Below, piece by piece: positions 1 to 7,067 of a stretch of 64,000 nt of DNA. The notes beneath the pieces are model-generated. The model was not told the DNA's origin, made no database searches, and saw only the letters and a list, made by a program, of their open reading frames with translations. The position numbers were made by a program, and so were the translations under genes. This DNA comes from CAYNRE01 sp964399535. GTDB lineage: Bacteria; Planctomycetota; Planctomycetia; Pirellulales; CAYNRE01. Within the stretch, counting starts at the first letter, position 1. Each line of letters opens with the position of its first letter. The stretch lies in contig CAYNRE010000071.1 in NCBI GenBank assembly GCA_964399535.1, positions 1 to 64,000 of the forward strand, read 5' to 3'.

Positions 1-423
1 GCGAACACGGTCGCGGCGGGTGCCGCCAGCGCCGGCGTGTCGAATCTCGCCAAGCTCAGTCGCGCGAAACGGGCGGGTGAGGCGGCTAGAATTCCCGTAG
101 AAGGCGACCCTGACTTCATTGGGCCGCCAAGGCCACCGGCCGCAAGTAGTAATGTAAAGCACCCGTTCGGCATTCGCACACTTGGCGCGGCCGAGGCAAA
201 GCTGCCGTCACTTCCGTCGAATGCTCGAACTGCCGGTATCGATGAGATATACCGTCGATTGCAGGAATATCATGGTATTGATGCCGCTACCGCGAGCGAG
301 CGATTGCATTTAGGCAAGCAAGCGCTCGGCTATGGAGCGAGTGATAACCTCCTGTTTGACTTGACCGGGAATGTGTTTGACCCCGTAACGCGTGAGTGGC
401 TGTTCAGCTTGACGAGGCCCTAA
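1..423 (+). CDS. C-terminal end of a probable polymorphic toxin (partial, starts before the window)
   Basis: The frame is open from base 1 and stops at 421-423, so only the last 140 residues are visible. The first in-frame start (GTG at 37) is probably internal. The start of the visible part is Ala/Gly-rich and linker-like. The end is a compact domain finishing in SDNLLFDLTGNVFDPVTREW, a style I associate with C-terminal toxin domains of Rhs/YD-repeat or other polymorphic toxins. No catalytic motif is clear, so the activity is unknown. The next gene, 58 bp downstream on the same strand, is a DUF4279 protein, a family found as immunity proteins. GC content is lower than in the rest of the window, which fits accessory DNA. 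It could also be the end of another large secreted protein. Confidence 0.6.
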   Translation, partial: ANTVAAGAASAGVSNLAKLSRAKRAGEAARIPVEGDPDFIGPPRPPAASSNVKHPFGIRTLGAAEAKLPSLPSNARTAGIDEIYRRLQEYHGIDAATASERLHLGKQALGYGASDNLLFDLTGNVFDPVTREWLFSLTRP

Positions 424-481
424 AAGTGTTCCGAACCTCGTAGAATCCTGAGTCCGTCTTGGAATCGCAACAGGTGCAGTA

Positions 482-901
482 ATGTCGTCCCCGAAAATAA
501 CTGTGTCATTGCGGTTCTGTGGCGATGATCTTGACCCACGCGAAATCACGGCGTTGCTACGGCGCGATCCCACGCAAGCCCATCGCAAAGGTGAAAATAT
601 GCGATCAGGCCCATTCGTGCGTCCTGCTAGGACAGGCGTGTGGTCGTACAGACTGGAACAGCCGGAAGGGGCGACAGAGGGAACGACGTTTGACGACCAG
701 GTTCGGGCTCTTCTCGGCATCGTGTCGCGCGACGTTGACGTGTGGCAGCGATTGGCAAGTCGCTTTACACCCGAACTGTTTGTGGGCGTATTCTTGGCGG
801 AAAGGAACCAAGGATTCAACATTACGGCTTCGACGATGGAGGAGCTTGCTCACCGAGGAATCCGCCTTGAGCTGGATATCTATTACGGTTCATCGCAGTA
901 A
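482..901 (+). CDS. DUF4279 family protein, probable immunity protein
   Basis: 139 residues. The N-terminal pattern FCGDDLDPREITALL followed by a Thr-x-Ala-His-Arg-Lys-Gly stretch, the Gly-Val-Trp-Ser block, and the ending LAHRGIRLELDIYYG are characteristic of DUF4279. Members are common next to polymorphic toxins and contact-dependent systems, where they are thought to neutralise the toxin. The ATG at 482 is 58 bp after the partial toxin gene, so the two are probably transcribed together. There is no signal peptide or membrane segment, which fits a cytoplasmic immunity protein. Assignment to the family is fairly firm; the immunity role is inferred from position. Confidence 0.75.
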   Translation: MSSPKITVSLRFCGDDLDPREITALLRRDPTQAHRKGENMRSGPFVRPARTGVWSYRLEQPEGATEGTTFDDQVRALLGIVSRDVDVWQRLASRFTPELFVGVFLAERNQGFNITASTMEELAHRGIRLELDIYYGSSQ

Positions 902-1005
902 AGATCGGCCAGATGCTTTCGCCTCGCATCGTCATTCGACGAATTCCTCGCGGCGTACTTATCTGACCCTGAAGGGATTGCGCACTGCTGGTAGCGTTTT
1001 TCTTG

Positions 1006-1812
1006 ATGCGACGATTTGCGACAAAAACCGTCTCCTTGGATGAAAAAGAAAACCGATTTCCACGGAACCTTGCACTTATAAAATGTGTCCATCATCGCCG
1101 GGGATTCCAGGACAATGCCTCGAAAGGCCGTAGCGTGGACGAGTACGCCCTGCCCTCACAGATCGACTTCTCAATTCTCATAAACCGCTGGCGAGAGCTT
1201 GGACTTTGGGAAAACGACATGTTTCTCGGGATGCAAGGCATGAATATCGGGATCACCGACGAAACGCTGACATTTTGGGAACAGGACCTCCACCGCGAAT
1301 TCATGGAAACCGAAAGGCCGCCGATCCCAACAGCGATGACACTATCCGGATTCTCGCAAATGTGGATTTTTGCTGCCTATGAGACGATGCGGGTCTGGCG
1401 CAATCGTGTCTTTCAATACCGAAAATGGTTTCAGAGCGGATCGCTCGCTCAAGTGATTCCCAACCTCACGGTTAAGGAAAACGAGGTTCACCTTCCAAAG
1501 CAAATCAAAAAGGCCCAGCTTGAGCGGTATTGTGGCGATGAGCCGTATCGCAAGAAGGTAAATGACGACTGGGCTTTGTTTGAACCAACCTATCGACGTG
1601 TCGAACTTCTGAGAATGAATCTCGCGAAGCACGCGGCCCCCGGCAAGGACAACATGCTTGCTCGCGCGCCTGGCTATGCTCGTATCAACATGGTGTGCGG
1701 GTCTCTTGACTACCAGGTTGTCGATAAGGATGGCAGGTATACTTACTTGAGCCGTCGCGATGTTGCTGATGCCTTGCGCACGGTATTCGCATCAAAGCCA
1801 TGCACAGGATGA
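1006..1812 (+). CDS. Hypothetical protein
   Basis: 268 residues from the ATG at 1006; a TTG three bases earlier is also in frame. The first 40 residues are basic and the conserved-looking part begins near the Asp-Glu-Tyr at residue 45, so the real start may be later. It is rich in aromatic residues (many Trp, Phe and Tyr) with helical stretches and no signal peptide or membrane segment. I do not recognise the family. It lies 104 bp after the immunity-like gene in the same low-GC block and may belong to the same accessory cassette. Confidence 0.5.
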   Translation: MRRFATKTVSLDEKENRFPRNLALIKCVHHRRGFQDNASKGRSVDEYALPSQIDFSILINRWRELGLWENDMFLGMQGMNIGITDETLTFWEQDLHREFMETERPPIPTAMTLSGFSQMWIFAAYETMRVWRNRVFQYRKWFQSGSLAQVIPNLTVKENEVHLPKQIKKAQLERYCGDEPYRKKVNDDWALFEPTYRRVELLRMNLAKHAAPGKDNMLARAPGYARINMVCGSLDYQVVDKDGRYTYLSRRDVADALRTVFASKPCTG

Positions 1813-2074
1813 ACGGCGATTGGTTCTAACGAGCATCGTTCCAGAGGTCCCTTGAGGGTTGGCGGCTACAATCGCTGAGATTTCAATGCCCCATTTGCTT
1901 TGGAACGAGAGAGAACGAGGGTGAGCAGTGCGAAATATGCGATGGAGTCGGCTGGGGTGCGACATAACCGAGGTTCAATGTTAGGGCCTCGCGATGCGGG
2001 AAGCGGTTCGCCGAGGAATCCGCCTCGCATTGGATCAAACGCCTCCTATTCGGGCCTGCGCGCATAGATGAGTT

Positions 2075-2842
2075 ATGGACGACGATGCAAAGTTAAAAAC
2101 GATCAATCATTTCTTCCAGGTTCACCGCACGTCCACGGACGGCTGCCTGGAACCCTCCGAGAAGTGCAGGGAATCAGCAATTCGCTCCCACTCCATTCCG
2201 AGCAGTGTGGTTCTCGACCGTTTGGCTCGCGATGGTCATCTCATCATGCCTCAAATGAAGCTGAAGGTGCCCCCGCCGGGGGAAATTGAGTTCAAGCAAA
2301 TCGGCAAGAATAAAGCCACCACTTTTACCGGACTTTGCGCCAAGCACGACAACCACCTGTTTCGGCCCATCGACAACGGCCTGCCCGATCTTGGGACGCC
2401 ACAGCATCTTTTCTTATTGGCATATCGGGCAGTCCTGCGGGAGTTCCACGCGGTTCTTCAAAATGCGGCTCGGTTTCAGTCTACGTATCTGAAGCGAGTC
2501 GAGGTTGGGCTTTCGCCTGGTGACAGACCGGACAACTTCGGGATAAACGGGGACAGGTCCAGTTTGGTAGTTCCGCCACTACTTTCGAGAAAACCTCGCA
2601 GTCGGCCAAGCGCGAAAGCGCCGGGCAAAACAGCCAAACCACCGCCGCACCACCCTCCGGAGGCGGCGGTTCCACCAGCCCTACTACCACCGAAAAACGC
2701 TCAGGCTCGGGTTCAGGCAATTCCAACGACCAGTCGCTGGTCGTCAACCGCGCCGAAGAGCATCGCACGGGCTACCGCCTGGAGGGGACCACCGCGGTCA
2801 AGGCGTATTCGGTCGATCTGGAAGAGAGCATTCGCTGGGTAG
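2075..2842 (+). pseudogene. Truncated gene: conserved SHS/HD-type N-terminal domain fused out of frame to unrelated sequence
   Basis: Residues 1 to about 150 look like a real conserved domain. There is a Cys plus an Ala-x-x-Ser-His-Ser-Ile motif, an Ala-Thr-Thr-Phe-Thr-Gly-Leu-Cys block followed by a His-Asp pair, and FLLAYRAVLREFHA. The putative Cys/His set suggests a zinc-binding domain. I know this as an uncharacterised family and give it no function. From about base 2540 the reading becomes Pro/Arg-rich and no longer looks like protein, while another frame becomes protein-like (Gln-Thr-Gly-Gln onward, up to the stop near 2883). This pattern suggests that the 3' part was lost and replaced by a fragment of another gene. 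Confidence 0.5.
2576..2643 (+). repeat. Copy 1 of a 68-bp imperfect direct repeat
   Basis: About 80% identical to 2978-3045, exactly 402 bp downstream with no gaps. In the frame that starts with ACT at 2579, both copies read as related peptides (this one contains FEKTSQSAKRESAGQNS), with about 14 of 22 residues identical. That is the pattern expected of two decayed paralogous coding fragments. This copy lies inside the chimeric 3' part of the pseudogene. Confidence 0.65.
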
Positions 2843-2883
2843 CCTCGACACATGAAGTGCGTCGGGGTCGCGAAGCCAGGTAG

Positions 2884-2904
2884 GGCACGCACGCCGTGCG
2901 TGCC
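2884..2904. repeat. Perfect 21-bp palindrome
   Basis: Arms GGCACGCACG and CGTGCGTGCC are separated by a single C. It lies right after the stop of the alternate frame and has no T-run, so it is not a standard intrinsic terminator. It resembles the short GCACGC-type extragenic palindromes I associate with planctomycete intergenic DNA. Confidence 0.6.
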
Positions 2905-2977
2905 GGCCTTCCGTCCCGTTCGTCGAGACTTCACTCGGCCACTTGCAGTGAGGTTGCCAACAACCACGGGCGATGCC

Positions 2978-3045
2978 CCACTGTTTTCGAACAAACCTCG
3001 CAGGCGGCCAAGCGCCAAAGCGTCGGGCAAAACAGCGTAACCACC
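2978..3045 (+). repeat. Copy 2 of the 68-bp imperfect direct repeat
   Basis: Partner of 2576-2643. The same frame here gives FEQTSQAAKRQSVGQNS. It lies in a stretch with no intact gene, between the palindrome at 2884 and the start of the gene at 3200. The two copies suggest tandem duplication and decay of part of a gene. Confidence 0.65.
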
Positions 3046-3199
3046 AGCCCGCGCCACCCCCGGGGGGCAGCCGCCCGTCGACGCGAGTCGAAGGCGGTGT
3101 TCGTTTCCCACGCCCCCTGGCACGCGTTGACACCTGCGGCGAGCGCCCCGTAGGCTGGGCGGTTTCCCGGTCTCTTCCCCCTCGGCGGTGTATGCCACG

Positions 3200-4357
3200 A
3201 TGAAGTGGGCCCTGCTCGGTCACGACCCCGAAGCTCTCGATTTGGCCCGGGCCATCGTCGGTTCGAACGACGACCAGCTCGTGGCGGGCGCCGAGCTGGG
3301 GCCGGCGCGGGCGCTGGTGGCCAGCCTGGCCCCGGCGGCGGTGCTCGACGACGGCTGGGAGGCCTGGCTCGAGAACGATCAGATTCAGGGAGTTGTTGTG
3401 GGGCGCGGCGCGGCGGGCCAGCGCGACGAAGCGCTCGAGCGTTTGACCCGGGCCGGCCGCACGCTCATCGTGTGTCAGCCTTCGGGCCCCAGCATGCAGT
3501 ACTTCGAGCTGGAAATGCTGCGCCAGGAGAGCGGTGCTCGGCTGCTGCCCTACCTGCCGGCCCGGTGGCATCCGGCGGTTACCGAACTGTTTGAACGGTT
3601 AGCGGCGGGGCCCAGCGATGGCTTAGGCCCACTGGAACAGGTGATTATCGAGCGGCAATTGCCCGATCGTTCGCCGGAAGCCGTGCTGGCTCAGCTCATG
3701 CGCGATCTGGACCTGGCCCGCAGCGTGGCTGGCGAGTTGACCCAGGTGGGGGCGCTCGCGCCGGCCGTGGGCGAAAGCCGCTATGCGGGGCTGGGCGTGC
3801 AGCTTTCCGGGCCGGCCGGGGTGCTGGTTCGCTGGTCGACCCGGTCGGGGGCCACGCTCGAGGGCAAACTTACGCTGTTGGGGCGCGCGGGCACGGCCGC
3901 GCTTTCGCTCGAGGCCGACCCGGCCCTGTGGACCGTGGCGGCCGAGGTCGGATCGCGAACCTTTGGCCCGCTGCGGTTTGGCGATTGGCTTCCGGCCCGA
4001 GAGGCGCTGGCGCGGGCTGGCGCCACCGGTCCGCAAGCCCCGGCGTGGTCGCCGGCGTGGCTCGACGCGGCCCGCGCCGTGGAGTTGACCGAGGCGGTGC
4101 CTCGCAGCCTGGATCGGAACAAAACCGTTGAACTTCGGGCCGACGAAGCCAGCGAGCTGCAGGCCTTCAAGGGAACCATGGCGGCGTCGGGCTGCGGGCT
4201 GTTGTTATTCGCGCTGTTGGTGTTTTTCCTCGGTACCGTGGCTTCTGGATTCGGCGTGCCGTTGGCCGGCTACTGGCCGGCCGCGGTGTTGGTGCTGTTG
4301 TGCGTGTTCTTGCTGTTGCAATTGCTGCGGTGGATCGTGCCCGCGGAAGAGCCGTAG
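3200..4357 (+). CDS. Gfo/Idh/MocA-like N-terminal domain protein with two C-terminal membrane helices
   Basis: 385 residues from the ATG at 3200; an in-frame GTG at 3188 is less likely because the family-like start is MKWALLGHDPEA. Residues 1-120 look like the Rossmann half of Gfo/Idh/MocA oxidoreductases: a nucleotide-fold start, a region typical of deciding which sequence to follow, and a Pro-containing motif. Where these enzymes usually have Glu-Lys-Pro this one has Cys-Gln-Pro, so the catalytic lysine is absent. The middle is a beta-rich domain of unknown role. Residues about 330-380 form two hydrophobic helices ending in a short charged tail. It is probably a membrane-anchored, non-catalytic or sugar-sensing protein, co-oriented with the amidase 57 bp downstream. 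Confidence 0.6.
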   Translation: MKWALLGHDPEALDLARAIVGSNDDQLVAGAELGPARALVASLAPAAVLDDGWEAWLENDQIQGVVVGRGAAGQRDEALERLTRAGRTLIVCQPSGPSMQYFELEMLRQESGARLLPYLPARWHPAVTELFERLAAGPSDGLGPLEQVIIERQLPDRSPEAVLAQLMRDLDLARSVAGELTQVGALAPAVGESRYAGLGVQLSGPAGVLVRWSTRSGATLEGKLTLLGRAGTAALSLEADPALWTVAAEVGSRTFGPLRFGDWLPAREALARAGATGPQAPAWSPAWLDAARAVELTEAVPRSLDRNKTVELRADEASELQAFKGTMAASGCGLLLFALLVFFLGTVASGFGVPLAGYWPAAVLVLLCVFLLLQLLRWIVPAEEP

Positions 4358-4414
4358 CCGCCGGAAAGGCAGCGAGGCCGTAGAGGGAGCGAGCCGGAAA
4401 GGGGGGGAGGACCG

Positions 4415-5827
4415 ATGGCCGGTGCCGAATTGGCCTGGTGTTCGGCCGTGGAACTGGTCGAGCTGTTTCGCGCCAAGCGGGCCACGCCGAGCGAAGCGCT
4501 GGAAGCCGTATTGGCCCAGGCCGACCGCTTGAACCCCCGGCTTAATGCCGTGGTGACCTGGAACCGCGAGGCCGCCCGTGCCGAGGCGGCCGCCTGCGGC
4601 CAACGGTATTCGCGCGGGCAGGAGCGGCGCACTCTGGCGGGCGTTCCGGTCACGGTGAAAGACCTACACTTAACCGCGGGGCTGCGGACCACGATGGGTT
4701 CGCAGCTCTTTGCCAACTTCGTGCCCGACCACGATCAACCGATCGTGGCTCGACTGAAGCGGGCCGGGGCGATCGTCATCGGTAAGACGAACACCTCGGA
4801 ATTCGGCATTCTGCCGCTGGCGGCCAGCGCCGTACTGGGCGATTGCTCGAACCCCTGGAACCTGGCCCACAACACGGGCGGTTCGAGCGGTGGTTCGGCC
4901 GCCGCCGTGGCCTCGGGCATGGGGCCCTTGGCCACGGGCAGCGATGGAGGGGGCTCGATCCGTATTCCCGCGGCGTTTTGCGGGGTTTTCGGCCTGAAGC
5001 CGCATTTGGGCCGCATTGCGCATCGGCCGTGGCCGCGGGGCTGGGAGAATCTTTCGCACCAGGGCCCGATCAGCCGCACGGTGCGCGACGCCGCTCGAAT
5101 GCTCGACGCGACGGCCGGCCCTTTGGAGGCCGATCGCTGGTCGCTGCCCGCCGCGGGCGAATCGTTCGAGGCGGCCTGCGGCCAGGAGGTGGCGGGGCTG
5201 CGCATTGGCTGGGCGCCCACGCTCGGCAGCCAACCGGTTGATCCGGATGTGGCGTCGGTTGCGGCGGCCGGAGCCCGGCGATTGGCCGATCTGGGCTGCG
5301 TGGTCGAGGAAGTGGAGCTCGATTTTCCCGACCTGGGGCCGGCCCAACAGGTGATCGTGCTTTGCGAGGCCGCCGCGGCGCTCGGCTCGCGCCGGGCGGA
5401 ATGGGAATCGGTCATGTTCCGAGCGATGCGCAAAATGTTGCCCCAGGCCGATCAGCTCACGGCCGCCGACCTGCTCGAGGCCCATTGGGCTCGCGACCGA
5501 TTCACCGAGCAAGTGGCCCCCTGGTTCGAGCGGTACGACGTGCTCGCCACTCCGACCGCGCCCATCGCCGCGCCCCTCAACGGCGGGCTGGGTCCGAAAC
5601 AAATCGCGGGCCAGCCGATTCGCTCGCTGGGTTGGCTGGGGTTGGTGGTGCCCTGGAACATGACCGGGCAGCCGGCGGCCTCGCTTCCCGTGGGGCTCAG
5701 CGCCGACGGGCTGCCCGTGGGCTTGCAATTGGTCTCACGGCGGTTTGATGAGGCGACGCTCTTTCGTCTGGCCAGCGCGTACGAGGCGGCCTGGCCCTGG
5801 CCCCGCCCGCCGCTGGCCAGCAGTTGA
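4415..5827 (+). CDS. Amidase signature family enzyme
   Basis: 470 residues, a normal length for the family. The amidase signature triad is visible: Lys82 in VKD, cis-Ser157 in GGSSGGSAAAVA, and the nucleophile Ser181 in DGGGSIRIPAA, with the expected spacing. These enzymes hydrolyse carboxamides; GatA, which makes glutaminyl/asparaginyl-tRNA by transamidation, is the best-known member. No gatB or gatC is nearby, so a stand-alone amidase is more likely than GatA. The start at 4415 follows a strong purine-rich site (GGGGGGAGG). No signal peptide is visible, so it should be cytoplasmic. The substrate cannot be told from the sequence. Confidence 0.85.
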   Translation: MAGAELAWCSAVELVELFRAKRATPSEALEAVLAQADRLNPRLNAVVTWNREAARAEAAACGQRYSRGQERRTLAGVPVTVKDLHLTAGLRTTMGSQLFANFVPDHDQPIVARLKRAGAIVIGKTNTSEFGILPLAASAVLGDCSNPWNLAHNTGGSSGGSAAAVASGMGPLATGSDGGGSIRIPAAFCGVFGLKPHLGRIAHRPWPRGWENLSHQGPISRTVRDAARMLDATAGPLEADRWSLPAAGESFEAACGQEVAGLRIGWAPTLGSQPVDPDVASVAAAGARRLADLGCVVEEVELDFPDLGPAQQVIVLCEAAAALGSRRAEWESVMFRAMRKMLPQADQLTAADLLEAHWARDRFTEQVAPWFERYDVLATPTAPIAAPLNGGLGPKQIAGQPIRSLGWLGLVVPWNMTGQPAASLPVGLSADGLPVGLQLVSRRFDEATLFRLASAYEAAWPWPRPPLASS

Positions 5828-5971
5828 AGCGGGGGCGGCCGCCTCTTTAAATAGGGCTTCCACCGTTGGTTGGGGCGGCTCCCGCGCGACCGGGCCCTGG
5901 GGCTGGTTCCGCTGGGTTGCCAGCCGAAGCAAGTAACTGGCCCGGGGGTGGCTTGCAGGAAAGGGGCTCAA

Positions 5972-6595
5972 ATGCTTCCGCTAGTACTGACGATGGCGGT
6001 GTGGCACACGGCCGCGCTGCCGCTTCCCTGGTCTGAGCTAGTGCTCGAGCCGGCCCTGGCGCGACGCGTGGAAAAGGCCTGTCAAACCGCGGCGCGGCAA
6101 GCGGCGCGCACTCGCTACGAGCGCGACCGGGCCAAGACCGAAAGCGAGCGCGCTCGACTCAACAACAAACTGGCGGCCCTCGATCGGCAACTGGCAGACC
6201 AAGTGCGGCGGATGCTGAACGCGGATCAGTTGCAGCAACTGGCCCAGATCGAGCAGCGAATGGCCGAGGGGGTGGAAATCGGCCAGGGAATCTACCGCAG
6301 CTACTCGATCGAGGCGCTGGGGCAGTTCAGCCCCCGAATTCGCACCTCGAACGTCACGCCGGGCGGATATGCGGAAGTTGGCGTGGCGCTGAGCATCATC
6401 AACCGTAGCGGGCGCGAGCTGCGCCGGGGCCGGTTCGCGGCCGAAGCCTATGAACGGGACCAGCCCCACCGGCTCGAGCGGCTGGAGTTTACCGTCGAAG
6501 CGCTGGCCGACGGCGCCAGCCACCGCGTGGAACTGACGACCAAGTCTGCCCGGGCAGACCACCGCTGGGAGATTTTGTTGCTCTCGGTGGAATAG
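5972..6595 (+). CDS. Hypothetical exported or membrane-tethered protein with coiled coil
   Basis: 207 residues from the ATG at 5972, preceded by AGGAAAGG; the frame is open further upstream but reads poorly. The first 20 residues are hydrophobic and may be a signal sequence or anchor. Residues about 30-105 are charged and heptad-like, consistent with a coiled coil. The rest is beta-rich and ends at a hydrophobic strand (Ile-Leu-Leu-Leu-Ser). I do not recognise the family. It sits 144 bp after the amidase gene. Confidence 0.6.
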   Translation: MLPLVLTMAVWHTAALPLPWSELVLEPALARRVEKACQTAARQAARTRYERDRAKTESERARLNNKLAALDRQLADQVRRMLNADQLQQLAQIEQRMAEGVEIGQGIYRSYSIEALGQFSPRIRTSNVTPGGYAEVGVALSIINRSGRELRRGRFAAEAYERDQPHRLERLEFTVEALADGASHRVELTTKSARADHRWEILLLSVE

Positions 6596-7067
6596 TTTCA
6601 CAGGCCAGCAGGCCGCCGGAAGTGGTTGGCGATCAACGCTTTGACGCGGGCCAAGTGGGTCCGGCTGGGGCCCACGGCGTGGTCCGCGTTTCGAGGTCGG
6701 CAGCGGCCCCGGGGGCGGCCCGGGGGGTCGCCGGTCGGTGGTCCCGCCCTCGGTTCCGATCGGGCAAGGGATTGCCGGCGACAAACCTTAGCTGGATAAT
6801 GACTTGTGTTCACGACGCGTTGCTTGACACTCGCCGGATTGGCGAATTACCATCGCTGCCGGCACGGGGCGTCGAGCCCTAGAGGCCAGTAGCCTACCTG
6901 CAAGTGCGGTCGCTGGGCGGAGGGTGGGGGACCTTGGCCGACGACCGGCCAGTTGCCGGAGGCCGTTTTCGATGGAACCCTGCGCGGGCGGCTGGTTACC
7001 GAACAGCCGTCGTGGGCCGGGCTCCTGCTCGAGCGTCGCAAGGCGCCGACTTTTCACTCAGTCATCC
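6596..7067. other. 472-bp intergenic region upstream of the TolQR-like operon
   Basis: No convincing gene on either strand. It contains a candidate promoter at 6824-6853 and a long untranslated leader before the ATG at 7068. Confidence 0.5.
6824..6853 (+). promoter_or_regulatory. Candidate sigma-70-type promoter with an operator-like inverted repeat
   Basis: TTGACA (6824-6829) is followed, after 18 bp, by TACCAT (6848-6853; four of six bases match TATAAT). The spacer holds TCGCC-ggatt-GGCGA (6831-6845), a 5-bp inverted repeat that a repressor could bind. It lies about 215 bp before the first gene of the cluster beginning at 7068. Promoter consensus in planctomycetes is poorly defined, so this is tentative. 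Confidence 0.35.

Larger units (their letters stand above)
2843..3199. other. 357-bp stretch without an intact gene
   Basis: Contains the end of a protein-like alternate frame (stop near 2883), the palindrome at 2884-2904 and the second copy of the 68-bp repeat. It reads as decayed coding sequence at the boundary between accessory and core DNA. Short open frames here are arginine- or proline-rich and not convincing. Confidence 0.5.
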
